64,000 nucleotides of DNA from Claveliimonas ammoniilytica (GCF_025567415.1 NZ_JAOQJV010000002.1:1-64000), one strand, 5' to 3'; counted from the stretch's first letter, positions 54,669 through 63,951 are shown. Notes: generated by a model not told the origin, from the sequence alone. Numbers and translations: made by a program.

Positions 54669-56678
54669 ATGAGCGAGAAAAGAGTGCTGGCAGGTACCTA
54701 TGAGATTATTGGATATCTGCAGTCCGGAAGTGGCGGAGATGTATACAAGGCTTACCACAGACGTCTGAAGAAAGAAGTCATTCTGAAGAAAATCAGGCAC
54801 AAAGGTGTAAGCATGAACATCAATCGTCAGGAAGTAGACATTTTAAAAAATCTGCGGCATACATATCTGCCGCAGGTGCTGGATTTCTTTATGGAAGATG
54901 GCGAATATTATACCGTAATGACTTATGTGCCAGGAAAGTCATTTAAGCAGTTGTTAAATGAACATGCGGTATTTTCACAGAACCAGCTGATACGCTGGGG
55001 ACAGCAGCTGTGCAGTGCGTTGTATTATCTGCACAGTCAGAATCCGCCGATCATTCATGGTGATATCAAGCCGGCGAATATTATGGTGACACCGGAAGGC
55101 AATATCTGTTTGATTGATTTTAATATTTCTTTTTATATGGATGATAATACTGTGCTTGGTTACACGGATGGTTATACTTCGCCGGAGCAGTATATTATTG
55201 CACTGGATGCCCAGTCAGCAAAGTCAATCCCGATGCATGACCAGATTGATGAAAAAAGTGATATCTATAGTCTGGGAGCAACATTTTACCACCTGATTAC
55301 TGGACAGAAATTGCAGCGTAACCGGACCGGAAGAGAAAAGGATGCATTGCAAACTCATGTCAGCGAGGCGTTTTCCAGTGTGTTGATGAAATCGATTGAA
55401 GTTGACCGGAATAAACGTTATCGGACGGCGAGGGAATTCTATCAGGCATTTCAGAATATCTACAAAAAAGATAAAAGATACCGTCAGCTGCTGCTGCGCC
55501 ATAGGCTGATCCGCGGTGGGATGGTTGCACTGCTTGGTATATCCATTGTAACTGTTGGGTACGGCGTGCATGAGATAAAGCTTGAGAAGACGGAAAAGTA
55601 TAATGATCTGGTAGCGGAACAGGTGTCATATAGAGAAAGCGGCGATTATAAAAAGGAAGAAGATACTTATAAAGAAGCGGTTAAACTTCTTCCGGACAAA
55701 CTGGAAAGCTATTATCAGAATGCATATACATTATATGAACAACAGGAATACCAGAAATGCATCGATTTCGTAGAGTATGATGTGTTGAAGAGTGAAAAAG
55801 CAGATCTGATTGATGACCGTATAACGGATATTTATTATCTGGAAGCGGAAAGTTATTTTGAACTGGAAGAATATGATAAGTCAGTGGAAATATTTGACCG
55901 TTTATTCCAATACGGTGAATTTGATAATCTGTATTACCGCGATTATGCGATTGCACTGGCCTATGATGGTAAGACAGATAAAGCGCAGGAGGTGTTGCAG
56001 GAAGCAATTGACCATGATCTGACAGAAGACTCTATTTATTATGCCAAGGGCGAGATCGAGAAATCCATGGGACAGACGGATTCGGCAATTACTGAATTCC
56101 AGCAGTGCATTGCTGTCTCTGAGGACAATAACCTGAAAATGCGTTCGTATGTGTTAATAAGTGAGATATATGAGAAGAATGGGAAGCTGGAAGATGAACG
56201 TGCGTTACTGCTTGAGGCAAAGAATGCACTGCCGGTGGAAAATCAGATGATCTTGCTGGAACGGCTGGTACAGACGGACATTGAATTGGCAAATCAGGGG
56301 AATACATCCCTTCGCGATGAGGCGATTGAGGTGTCAAAGGAAATTATTACGCAGGGCTGGGATACTTATACAACTTATAACAATCTGGCAATTCTTAATG
56401 AAAAACAGGGAAATCTCGGTGAAGTGGAATCGATATTAAATCAAATGAAAGAGCTGTACGGTGATGATTACAATATCGAGAAGCGGTTTGCATTTCTTGA
56501 AATAGATAAGCAGGAGCAGAAAGCTAACAGCAACAGAGATTATTCAGCATTTGCATCTTATTATGAACACGCCAGAACCATGTATTATGAGCAGATGAAG
56601 AACAATGATACGGATGCAGAGATGCAACTGCTGGAAAATGTATACCAGCAGGCTGTGAATGGAGGATGGATAAGATGA
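54669..56678 (+). CDS. Ser/Thr protein kinase with membrane helix and TPR tail
   Basis: The kinase domain (about 10-270) has a Gly loop (LQSGSGGDVYKA), K40 in VILKK, the catalytic loop HGDIKPANIM (H130, D132, K134, N137), and D150-F151-N152 where DFG is usual. The activation loop has GYTDGYTSPEQY. A membrane helix at about 280-298 (MVALLGISIVTVGYG) is followed by about 370 residues with tetratricopeptide-like repeats (YYQNAYTLYEQQEYQKC, ESYFELEEYDKSVEIFD) on the outer side. The Asn for Gly change keeps the metal-binding Asp, so activity is expected. It is the likely writer for the FHA readers encoded upstream. Confidence 0.9.
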   Translation: MSEKRVLAGTYEIIGYLQSGSGGDVYKAYHRRLKKEVILKKIRHKGVSMNINRQEVDILKNLRHTYLPQVLDFFMEDGEYYTVMTYVPGKSFKQLLNEHAVFSQNQLIRWGQQLCSALYYLHSQNPPIIHGDIKPANIMVTPEGNICLIDFNISFYMDDNTVLGYTDGYTSPEQYIIALDAQSAKSIPMHDQIDEKSDIYSLGATFYHLITGQKLQRNRTGREKDALQTHVSEAFSSVLMKSIEVDRNKRYRTAREFYQAFQNIYKKDKRYRQLLLRHRLIRGGMVALLGISIVTVGYGVHEIKLEKTEKYNDLVAEQVSYRESGDYKKEEDTYKEAVKLLPDKLESYYQNAYTLYEQQEYQKCIDFVEYDVLKSEKADLIDDRITDIYYLEAESYFELEEYDKSVEIFDRLFQYGEFDNLYYRDYAIALAYDGKTDKAQEVLQEAIDHDLTEDSIYYAKGEIEKSMGQTDSAITEFQQCIAVSEDNNLKMRSYVLISEIYEKNGKLEDERALLLEAKNALPVENQMILLERLVQTDIELANQGNTSLRDEAIEVSKEIITQGWDTYTTYNNLAILNEKQGNLGEVESILNQMKELYGDDYNIEKRFAFLEIDKQEQKANSNRDYSAFASYYEHARTMYYEQMKNNDTDAEMQLLENVYQQAVNGGWIR

Positions 56679-56809
56679 TGGGAACAGGAATGATCATATG
56701 CATTGCAGGAATTATCGGAATTATAGGGAGTGTTACTGCGCTGATTTGTACAGTCCGGGTATTCGCAAGGCAGAAAAAGCACGTATTGGAACGAATCGAG
56801 AATGATTAA
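56675..56809 (+). CDS. Small single-pass membrane protein
   Basis: A 44-residue product with one helix (MIICIAGIIGIIGSVTALICTV) and a basic C-terminus (RQKKHVLERIEND). Its ATG overlaps the TGA of the kinase gene and GGAGG lies about ten bases before. It is coupled to the kinase gene and may be an accessory subunit; no family is recognised. Confidence 0.65.
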   Translation: MMGTGMIICIAGIIGIIGSVTALICTVRVFARQKKHVLERIEND

Positions 56810-56824
56810 AAAGAGGTGACTGAT

Positions 56825-57832
56825 GTGAAGGATAAGATAAAATATATCATAAGTCCGATCATGATATTGTCTCTGGCATTTGTATTTATGCCAATTATCA
56901 ATATCGGAAATTGGAAAGTATCTATGAAGGATCTTGCTCAAATTACATTTGCTAAAATAGATGAGCCTTACATACTTCAGCAGATCCAGAGCTATATGCA
57001 GGAATATGTGAAACCATATGTGTATCTGGGGATGATCCTGGTTGTGCTGACGATCTTTGTGGCGGTGATGGTACTTGTATTTAAGTCTAATGTATCTTAT
57101 ATCATCGGAATGATAGGTGAAGTAGCGATGATGGCAATTATTATAATGTTATATGTAGCTGCTAATTCCGGCGTTGATACGATAAAAACTATGGCATCGT
57201 ATTTTGGTATGGGAAATGTGGTAAAAGTGAATTATCTCCCTGCTATATTCTGGACAGTTATGCAGATTGTATCTATCATTCTCTGTATTGTTGGAATTGC
57301 AGTAAAAGACACGACGGCAGAGAAAAGAAGAGTGCGAACGATTTCCAGACGCACAGGGATGACCAGCGGTGAAGTGCGACCGGGTACAGTCTGGGAACAG
57401 GGCGGTAGACAGCAGACGGATTACATCAATCGGGATTCCTGGGGAGCACGGCAGGAGCAGAATAATATTGCAGAAGAACAGAAATATCAGATGAATGACC
57501 GCCAGGAATTTTATGGTGCGATTATTGGCTGCCAGGGGGAATACATCGGCAAAGCATTGGAACTTACAGAGAAAGAACCGGTATTTGTGGAAGATGCATC
57601 AGGTGTGATCGGCTGGACAAGACAGCGACCGGCAGAAGGACAATGTGTGGCAGCGGTGTATTATGTGCCGGAGTACGGTGAGTATTGCGTGACTCCTTCA
57701 CAGCGGATGACAGTATTTTTGAGCAGTGGTCAGCCATTGGGAGCAGGACGGAATTATTATCTGCCAAGAACTACTGAAATCTATATTCAGCTGAATGGCG
57801 AAATATCCAGAAGAAACTTTAAACTGGCATAG
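56825..57832 (+). CDS. Four-helix membrane protein with beta-rich FHA-like C-terminus
   Basis: GTG start at 56825 behind AGAGGTG; GTG 56816 is in frame but overlaps the ribosome binding site. The first 170 residues hold four membrane helices (IISPIMILSLAFVFMPI, YLGMILVVLTIFVAVMVLV, IGEVAMMAIIIMLYVA, FWTVMQIVSIILCIVGI). A Gln/Arg-rich linker leads to about 105 residues rich in strands (GAIIGCQGEYIGKALELT, GAGRNYYLPR). The last domain has FHA-like strand order but not the SxxH core, so that call is weak. Found in the FHA/kinase operon. Confidence 0.75.
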   Translation: MKDKIKYIISPIMILSLAFVFMPIINIGNWKVSMKDLAQITFAKIDEPYILQQIQSYMQEYVKPYVYLGMILVVLTIFVAVMVLVFKSNVSYIIGMIGEVAMMAIIIMLYVAANSGVDTIKTMASYFGMGNVVKVNYLPAIFWTVMQIVSIILCIVGIAVKDTTAEKRRVRTISRRTGMTSGEVRPGTVWEQGGRQQTDYINRDSWGARQEQNNIAEEQKYQMNDRQEFYGAIIGCQGEYIGKALELTEKEPVFVEDASGVIGWTRQRPAEGQCVAAVYYVPEYGEYCVTPSQRMTVFLSSGQPLGAGRNYYLPRTTEIYIQLNGEISRRNFKLA

Positions 57833-57845
57833 ATGGGAGAAATGA

Positions 57846-58115
57846 ATGATGGGATTAGAGAAAACAGTATTTGTAAATTCAGAGAAAATAGACACAAACG
57901 AGAGCCTGAAGCAGGCGTATATGGAACTTGGACAGGCGTATTATGAAGGTGGTTTTGAGGATCCGCTTCCACAGTTGTTACCGTTATTTGATAAAATAAC
58001 CAGAATCAAAAATGAAATTGCGGCAACACCAGCGGTTCGGATGTGTCCGCAGTGCGGGAGCACGGTAAAAGCAGGTGAGAATTTCTGTGCTGTCTGCGGA
58101 ATGCGTCTGCAGTAA
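57846..58115 (+). CDS. Small zinc-ribbon protein
   Basis: The 89-residue protein has a helical first half (SLKQAYMELGQAYYEGGFED) and a C-terminal zinc ribbon (CPQCGSTVKAGENFCAVCG). There is no membrane segment. In this operon the zinc ribbon is otherwise at the N-terminus of membrane proteins; here it is at the C-terminus of a soluble one. Function unknown. Start with GGGAGAAATG in front. Confidence 0.8.
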   Translation: MMGLEKTVFVNSEKIDTNESLKQAYMELGQAYYEGGFEDPLPQLLPLFDKITRIKNEIAATPAVRMCPQCGSTVKAGENFCAVCGMRLQ

Positions 58116-58145
58116 TCGGTGGTGAAAGCGAAAGAGGAATGAGAT

Positions 58146-59960
58146 ATGATTTGTAAGAAATGCGATACGCCCAATGATGATGATGCAAAATATTGTATGC
58201 ATTGTGGGGCAGATTTGGAAGAACAGAAGAGCCAGAAAGTAAAAAAGAAAAACAAAACTTTGATTGGAGTAATCGTTGCAATGGCGGTGATTCTGATTGC
58301 AGTCGTGATTGCAGTTATTCTGGTGATGCATTCAAATGATGTGAAAAAGCAGGAAGAGTATAAACAGTATATTTCTCAGGGAGACAAATATCTGGAAGAT
58401 CTGGATTATGACAAAGCGGAGGATGCTTACCTGAGTGCGATCAATCTTGATCCAAAACAGGAAGATCCATATCTTGCACTGGCAGATCTGTATCTGACAC
58501 AGGAAGAGTATGACAAGGCTATTGAAATCCTGAAGAAGGCAGAGAAGAATACAGGCGGCAATGGCGGTGCATCTTCGAAGGTGAAAGAAAAAAAGGAAGA
58601 GACTGAAAAGATAATAGAGGATATAAAGAATGCAGAAAAGTACAGCTGGGTGGTACAGCCGGAGATAGAAGCAGACGAGATCTATTATCTGTCTGGTTAC
58701 AACAGTAAAGATGTGTGTAAAAACACAGAATGCAAGCAGATGATCAGTGACTATGCGGTTATCAGGAAGGGGGATACATATGGGCTGATTAACAGCGATG
58801 GCAAGTGGTATAAAGATCTGGAATGCACCAATATCACAACAGTTATAGGGTATTATGAGCTGCAGACAAAGGAAACTATGTATTCTGCAGAGCTTGATAC
58901 AGATACGAATGATTTTGTCCTTTATGAAAATGATGAACTGCGGTCAGATGTTGCTATGGTTGGAGATATTTATGGCGCGCAGGGAGAGTATTATTACTGT
59001 GGCAGTATGCATAACTGGATGGAAACTTGCATGACACCTTTGAGATGGGAGCTTAATCCGTTAGAAGAAGCTGCACCAGTGCAGGAAATGACGGCCGTCT
59101 ATACAGAGGATGACGGAGATCCATCCGTGTGGCTGGAAGAAAATGGTAAAAAATATGCAGTCTGGAAAGATAATAAAGCGGTAACGGAGTTTGAGTATGA
59201 TGAATGCGGATCACTGGAATCCGGACTGCTGGCAGCCAAGAAAGATGGCAAATGGGGGTATATTGATGAGAGTGGAAAGACTGTGATCCCATTTGAATAC
59301 GATGTTTCGTGGAAACACTATGCGTCACCATATCCAGATACGGACATGGGAGAATACTGCTATGCAGCCACAGAAGGATACGTGCCGTTGGTGAAGGATG
59401 GCAAATGGGAGATGCGTAATACGGAGAATAAAATCGTAATTCCATCTGGCACATTTGAAGAGATTCTTCCGGTACATAATGGCAGATGTTGGGTAAAGAA
59501 GGATGGCAAATGGGGAGTGATTGAGTTTGAAAAGGCAGTGAAGGATTCAGAGGACGATAAAGATAACGAAGATCCAACGGAAGAGGACACTGATAAGAAC
59601 GAGACATCTGACAGCAATGCAGATGCGCTTATCCAGAAGATTACCAGAACCTGGACTAATGAAGGTAATGTCTGGAATAATACTTACACGACTACGTTCA
59701 ATGCAGATGGAAGCGTTACCAGTGAAGGTTGGCGGAATAAAGATACAGGAATCTATGAGGTGACGGGACCAACAACTATAAAAGCAACATTTAACAGTAA
59801 TCAGGTTGATTCCCCGGGAACCGGATGGGAATCCATAGATGGATATACCTATTCGGTTACTTACGAGTATGATGCAGGAAGCAATACACTGTATGCAACG
59901 TATGATGACACGTTTAAATCGGGATATATGAGTAATGCCAGTGATGGATATCTTCATTAG
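58146..59960 (+). CDS. Zinc-ribbon/TPR/WG-repeat membrane protein
   Basis: The 604-residue protein has a zinc ribbon (C3-x2-C6, C17-x2-C20), a membrane helix (39-60), TPR-like helices (about 70-145: YLEDLDYDKAEDAYLSAINL, YDKAIEILKKAEK), then WG-type repeats (GKWGYIDESGKTVIPFEYD, KDGKWEMRNTENKIVIPSG, KDGKWGVIEFEK), an acidic linker and a C-terminal beta domain of about 110 residues. Ribbon inside, repeats outside. Function unknown; WG repeats are common on the surface of such bacteria. A broken paralogue and a further paralogue follow. Confidence 0.85.
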   Translation: MICKKCDTPNDDDAKYCMHCGADLEEQKSQKVKKKNKTLIGVIVAMAVILIAVVIAVILVMHSNDVKKQEEYKQYISQGDKYLEDLDYDKAEDAYLSAINLDPKQEDPYLALADLYLTQEEYDKAIEILKKAEKNTGGNGGASSKVKEKKEETEKIIEDIKNAEKYSWVVQPEIEADEIYYLSGYNSKDVCKNTECKQMISDYAVIRKGDTYGLINSDGKWYKDLECTNITTVIGYYELQTKETMYSAELDTDTNDFVLYENDELRSDVAMVGDIYGAQGEYYYCGSMHNWMETCMTPLRWELNPLEEAAPVQEMTAVYTEDDGDPSVWLEENGKKYAVWKDNKAVTEFEYDECGSLESGLLAAKKDGKWGYIDESGKTVIPFEYDVSWKHYASPYPDTDMGEYCYAATEGYVPLVKDGKWEMRNTENKIVIPSGTFEEILPVHNGRCWVKKDGKWGVIEFEKAVKDSEDDKDNEDPTEEDTDKNETSDSNADALIQKITRTWTNEGNVWNNTYTTTFNADGSVTSEGWRNKDTGIYEVTGPTTIKATFNSNQVDSPGTGWESIDGYTYSVTYEYDAGSNTLYATYDDTFKSGYMSNASDGYLH

Positions 59961-59980
59961 GAAGTAAGAGGAATGAGAGA

Positions 59981-60525
59981 ATGATTTGTAAAAAGTGTGA
60001 GGCGCAGAATGAAGATGCTGCAAGATTTTGTGGGCATTGTGGTGCTCCGCTTGAGGAACGGGATTGTTCTCAGGCGGAGCCGAAAAAGAAGAGTAAGGTT
60101 GGAATTCTGGCAACGATTGGAATAATTTTGATTGCGGTAATTATTGCGGGCGTTTTCGTGATGAGGACAAACCAGGTGAAAAAGCAGGAGCAGAATCTGG
60201 TCTGCTTGCTGCAAAGAAAGACGGCAAATGGGGTTATATTAATGAAGATGGCGAAATAGTGATTCCGTTTGAATATGATGCATCCTGGAAACATTATGAT
60301 CCAGCAAGTTATAATGGCCTGGATGAGATAGAATACTGCTATGCAGCTACAGAGTGTTATGTACCATTGGTAAAAGACGGACGGTGGGAGATGCGTGATT
60401 CGAAAAATGAGGTTATTATTCCTTCGGGTACATTTGAGGAAATTCTTCCAGTACATAATAGAAAATGCTGGGTAAAAAAGGATGGCAAATGGGGAGTAAT
60501 ACAGTTTGATCAAGATGAGAAGTAG
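59981..60525 (+). pseudogene. Collapsed paralogue of the zinc-ribbon/TPR/WG gene
   Basis: The zinc ribbon (C3-x2-C6, C17-x2-C20) and membrane helix are intact up to VKKQE (about 60190). From 60193 the DNA reads ESGLLAAKKDGKWGYINEDG in another frame and continues through WG repeats to the stop at 60525, with close matches to the intact neighbour (IPSGTFEEILPVHN). Compared with that neighbour about 290 residues are missing, and the join shifts the frame, so the zinc-ribbon part ends in 20 foreign residues at 60259. A GTG at 60259 could start the WG part alone. It is a deletion pseudogene or two short separate proteins. Confidence 0.8.
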
Positions 60526-60540
60526 ATAGGAGAATGTGCG

Positions 60541-62286
60541 ATGTTTTGCAGAAGATGTGGAGAAAAGCTTGAAGACAATGTACAGTTCTGCCCGAAATGT
60601 GGGTCGCCGGTTAATCAGAATCCTGTGGGCAACAGACCGGAACTGGAGCCAGATCTGGAGCAGAAACATGCTGACAGACCGCAGGGAACAGTCAAGAAGA
60701 AAGCAAAGTGGCCATGGATTTTGGCGGTGATCGTAATTCTGGCAGCAGTGATCATAGCTGGTGTTCTGGTGATGAAGAAGCAGAAGACGAAGAAGCAGTA
60801 TCAGGAAACGGTGTCCAACGCTGATAAATATCTGGAAGATATGGATTACGAGAAGGCTGAGGACAGTTATCTGGAAGCAATCAAACTGGATCCGAAGGAA
60901 AAGGAAACATATATCAAGCTTGCTGATTTGTATATGGAACAGGATGAGCCGAACAAAGCAGCTCAAATTCTGAAGATCGGTTTGAAGCATGTAGATAAAA
61001 AGGATAATGCAGAACTGTCAGAAAAATATAGTCTGTATACGTATGTGGATGAAGAGTTGATCCCGGATATCGGACAGGTGAAAGAGGGGGAATATGAGTG
61101 TTCGTATCTGCAGGTTTCAGAGTATGGGTTCGCGGTAGATTCTGTGCATTCAGAGAGTGGAGTATTGAACTGGAATATTGCAGATTATGATAATGACGGT
61201 GAAGAGGAATTACTGGTCCTGGTAATGGATAATAAGTCTGCTACAACGATGGATGGCGGTATCGGTACAGATATTGACAGAAATGAAATTGATCTGCAGA
61301 TGTATGAATTGGAAAATGGAAAGGTTGTAAAGAAAGATCAGTATCAGGGACTTGTACCGGTATTGGGATATGGTGATTCTGAGGATGATGGCATTTTCCT
61401 GCAAAAAACGGATAATAACATTTACATTTGCGGAAGCTGTAGTAACCATGTATATATATATGCAGATGGAACGATTGTCAAATCTTTTATGCTGACATAT
61501 GAAGATGGTAAATTTAAAGAGCAGGCAGGACAGGTGACAGAAACTGCGGGTTCCAGCTGGGAGGATGACGATGGAACGGCAGCGATGATGGCGGATCTTG
61601 CAGAAAGTATTGGCCTTACCAAGGACGCAGACACAATTCGTAAGACACATGTTCCAGTGTTTGGATTCCAGGATCAGCCAGATAAGATGCTTTTGCGTAT
61701 CACCGGAGAAAACAGTGGTTATAATGTGTCTGTATTTTATCAGCAGCCAAATGTAGAAAATATTGGTAAAGTGAAGCTGAAACTGCAGTTAAAATTTGAT
61801 ATAGACAAGGATGAGGCAACGGATGAAGAGACAGTAAGTGCGGATACATATTTATCAGTATATGGAGCAATTTTGGATCAGGAAGTCGGCGGGGCTGATA
61901 CTGAATTTGGCATTTATAATAATTATTACTTTTACGATATTGATAAAGACGGCGTGAAAGAAATGATATTACAGACAGGTACCTGTGAAGCCGATTATAT
62001 GTATGATATATATACGATTGAAAATGGAACGGCAAAATATATCGGTCAGACTAACGGAGGACATACCGGATTTTATGAGGACGAGAATGGGGGAACAGAA
62101 CCATATATTGTCGGTCTGACAGCGCATATGGGATATGAGACAGTATTTCATCTGAGTATTAATAATGGTCAGATCCAGATAGAAGTTATATCGAACAGAG
62201 AGCTGCAGGAGGGAGACGAATATTATAATGCCAGTGCAGAACTTCCTTATGCGGATATCACAAATAAAAGCTTGCTGAGCCAGTAG
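60541..62286 (+). CDS. Zinc-ribbon/TPR membrane protein, third paralogue
   Basis: The 581-residue protein has the zinc ribbon (C3-x2-C6, C17-x2-C20), membrane helix (57-78) and TPR helices (YLEDMDYEKAEDSYLEAIKL), all closely like the gene at 58146. The rest differs: no WG repeats, but acidic calcium-like loops of the VCBS/FG-GAP kind (DYDNDGEEELLVLVMDN, DIDKDGVKEMILQTG). So the same anchor carries a different outside domain. Ribosome binding site AGGAG. No function is known. Confidence 0.83.
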   Translation: MFCRRCGEKLEDNVQFCPKCGSPVNQNPVGNRPELEPDLEQKHADRPQGTVKKKAKWPWILAVIVILAAVIIAGVLVMKKQKTKKQYQETVSNADKYLEDMDYEKAEDSYLEAIKLDPKEKETYIKLADLYMEQDEPNKAAQILKIGLKHVDKKDNAELSEKYSLYTYVDEELIPDIGQVKEGEYECSYLQVSEYGFAVDSVHSESGVLNWNIADYDNDGEEELLVLVMDNKSATTMDGGIGTDIDRNEIDLQMYELENGKVVKKDQYQGLVPVLGYGDSEDDGIFLQKTDNNIYICGSCSNHVYIYADGTIVKSFMLTYEDGKFKEQAGQVTETAGSSWEDDDGTAAMMADLAESIGLTKDADTIRKTHVPVFGFQDQPDKMLLRITGENSGYNVSVFYQQPNVENIGKVKLKLQLKFDIDKDEATDEETVSADTYLSVYGAILDQEVGGADTEFGIYNNYYFYDIDKDGVKEMILQTGTCEADYMYDIYTIENGTAKYIGQTNGGHTGFYEDENGGTEPYIVGLTAHMGYETVFHLSINNGQIQIEVISNRELQEGDEYYNASAELPYADITNKSLLSQ

Positions 62287-62293
62287 ATTTAAC

Positions 62294-62322
62294 TTGGCTT
62301 TCCTGTTAATCTGCACTATAAT
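62294..62322 (+). promoter_or_regulatory. Promoter of the small coiled-coil gene
   Basis: TTGGCT (62294-62299), 17 bp spacer, TATAAT (62317-62322). Confidence 0.65.
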
Positions 62323-62362
62323 ATTTTACACAATAGAGAGTGAGGCATGGGAGGATTGACTT

Positions 62363-62668
62363 ATGAAGGAAAAGATTGCTAAGATCGGATGGAAGAATAT
62401 TGTATTAGTGGTTCTTGCAGTACTTCTTGTGATATCTGCGAGTCAGCTACATACATTGCGTAAAGAATATAAAAAGGTGTATTCACAGAACATGGAACTG
62501 AATAGTAAGATGGCAGAACTGAAAGAGAAGAATGCCAGTCTGGAAGCACAGATTCAGAGTGCAGGAGAGATGTCGTCATCTGATACAGATTCTGCTTCTG
62601 AGACGGATGATACGAAAGATGCTGATTCAGCGTCGAATGAGGATTCAAAGAAAAATTCGGATAACTAA
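62363..62668 (+). CDS. Small membrane protein with coiled coil and acidic tail
   Basis: The 101-residue protein has one membrane helix (about 12-28, NIVLVVLAVLLVISAS), a coiled coil (about 32-68, ELNSKMAELKEKNASLEAQI) and a Ser/Asp-rich tail. The shape recalls small division- or wall-associated proteins such as FtsL/DivIC, but no family match is clear. It has its own promoter and GGAGG site. Confidence 0.75.
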   Translation: MKEKIAKIGWKNIVLVVLAVLLVISASQLHTLRKEYKKVYSQNMELNSKMAELKEKNASLEAQIQSAGEMSSSDTDSASETDDTKDADSASNEDSKKNSDN

Positions 62669-62671
62669 TTG

Positions 62672-62701
62672 TTGTACGAGATGATTCCCATACGGTATAA
62701 T
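62672..62701 (+). promoter_or_regulatory. Promoter of the YitT-family gene
   Basis: TATAAT (62696-62701) with a weak -35 TTGTAC (62672-62677) 18 bases before. Confidence 0.45.
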
Positions 62702-62736
62702 ATATATCAAATGTCATGATAGGATGGAATAGGGAA

Positions 62737-63609
62737 ATGAAGAAAAAACTCACATATAAAGGCGTAATTGGGGAAGTCTTTGCGTTAACAGGAGCGGTGG
62801 CAATTATTGCAGCAGCTGTATACTTTTTTTTGGTACCGAGTCATACAACAGTTAGCAGCATTTCCGGTCTTGGAATTATACTTACGAATTTTATACCGTT
62901 GCCGTTGTCGGTAATTACGATGATTCTGAATGTGGTATTATTGCTCATCGGATTTATTACCTGTGGGAAAGAATTTGGTATGAAAACGGTCTATACCAGT
63001 ATTTCATTGCCAGTGTTTATCGGAATATTCGAGAGAATATTTCCGAATATCGAATCGCTGACGAACAGTCAGGAGTTGGATGTGCTGTGCTATGTATTAG
63101 TAGTTAGTGTAGGACTCAGCATTCTGTTTAATATGAATGCATCTTCCGGCGGATTGGATATTGTGGCAAAGATTATGAATAAGTATCTGCATATTGAACT
63201 TGGCAGAGCAATGTCTTTGTCTGGAATGTGTGTGGCGCTTTCAGCTGCATTGGTCTATGATAAAAAGACGGTCGTATTAAGTATCCTCGGCACATATTTT
63301 AATGGCATTGTGGTAGATCATTTTATCTTTGGTCAGAATCTGAAACGGCGAGTCTGCATCATTACGAAACATGAGGAAGAACTGCGGAGATTTATTCTCC
63401 ATGAACTACACAGTGGAGCAACAATTTATGAGTCGATCGGTGCCTACAACATGGAAAAGAGACATGAGATCATTACCATTGTGGATAAGAATGAATATCA
63501 GAAACTGATGAATTATATTAACAAGCTTGATCCGAAGGCATTTATTACCGTATATACGGTATCGGATATGCGTTATCAACCGAAGATACCGGGAGCTGGT
63601 GCATTTTAG
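62737..63609 (+). CDS. YitT family (DUF2179) membrane protein
   Basis: Start set at ATG 62737 with AGGATGG nine bases before; an earlier ATG at 62716 is less likely. The 290-residue protein has five or six membrane helices and a C-terminal DUF2179 domain (KRRVCIITKHEEELRRFI, GATIYESIGAYNMEKRHEIITIVDKNEY). Conserved SSGGLDIVAKI is present. The family is universal in Bacillota; its transport substrate is unknown. Confidence 0.88.
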   Translation: MKKKLTYKGVIGEVFALTGAVAIIAAAVYFFLVPSHTTVSSISGLGIILTNFIPLPLSVITMILNVVLLLIGFITCGKEFGMKTVYTSISLPVFIGIFERIFPNIESLTNSQELDVLCYVLVVSVGLSILFNMNASSGGLDIVAKIMNKYLHIELGRAMSLSGMCVALSAALVYDKKTVVLSILGTYFNGIVVDHFIFGQNLKRRVCIITKHEEELRRFILHELHSGATIYESIGAYNMEKRHEIITIVDKNEYQKLMNYINKLDPKAFITVYTVSDMRYQPKIPGAGAF

Positions 63610-63701
63610 TACACGGATAGCTGGTGACGGGTATTACGCTGGGCGCAGTTGGCATTGGTTATATATACAAGAAGATATTGGCTTGTGAGGAGGAATAGAG
63701 A

Positions 63702-63875
63702 ATGGATTATACAGAGGCACTAATGAATCTGATTATGGTACTCGGATTCGTATTGGTATTTAGTCCAAAGACTTCCTATATTTATGCGAATACAACCGAG
63801 AAACATCAGAAGTTTTATCGTGGTATTGGCATTATTCTGGCAGTCTGGGGAGTTGCATCACATGTTCTTAAATAA
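63702..63875 (+). CDS. 57-residue membrane protein
   Basis: ATG with GAGGAGGA in front. Two short hydrophobic stretches (LIMVLGFVLVFS and GIGIILAVWGVASHVL) flank a polar loop (TTEKHQKFY). No family recognised. A 24-codon frame (GTG 63624 to TAG 63698, with VTGITLGAVGIGYIYKKI) lies between it and the YitT gene but lacks a ribosome binding site, so I do not call it. Confidence 0.55.
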   Translation: MDYTEALMNLIMVLGFVLVFSPKTSYIYANTTEKHQKFYRGIGIILAVWGVASHVLK

Positions 63876-63902
63876 TTTAAATAGATCATAATAAGGAAAA
63901 TG

Positions 63903-63941
63903 AGGCCATAGTTAATCAAAACGTTTGATTAATTATGACCT
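63903..63941. terminator. Bidirectional terminator
   Basis: AGGCCATA-GTTAATCAAA (63903-63920) pairs with TTTGATTAAT-TATGACCT (63924-63941) with a wobble and one mismatch. A- and T-rich flanks suit both strands. It lies between the + strand genes and a convergent minus-strand gene. Confidence 0.65.
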
Positions 63942-63951
63942 TATGTATAGA

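Noticed and set aside
60259..60525. Separate functional WG-repeat gene starting at GTG 60259
   Set aside because: The WG frame begins upstream at about 60193 without a start, and homology to the intact neighbour continues through the join, so a deletion pseudogene is the simpler reading.
60070..60990. Open frame of 306 codons on the minus strand across the pseudogene
   Set aside because: Although long and spanning a broken gene, it is opposite clear WG and zinc-ribbon coding sequence on the + strand and has a Leu/Phe/Ile-rich shadow composition.
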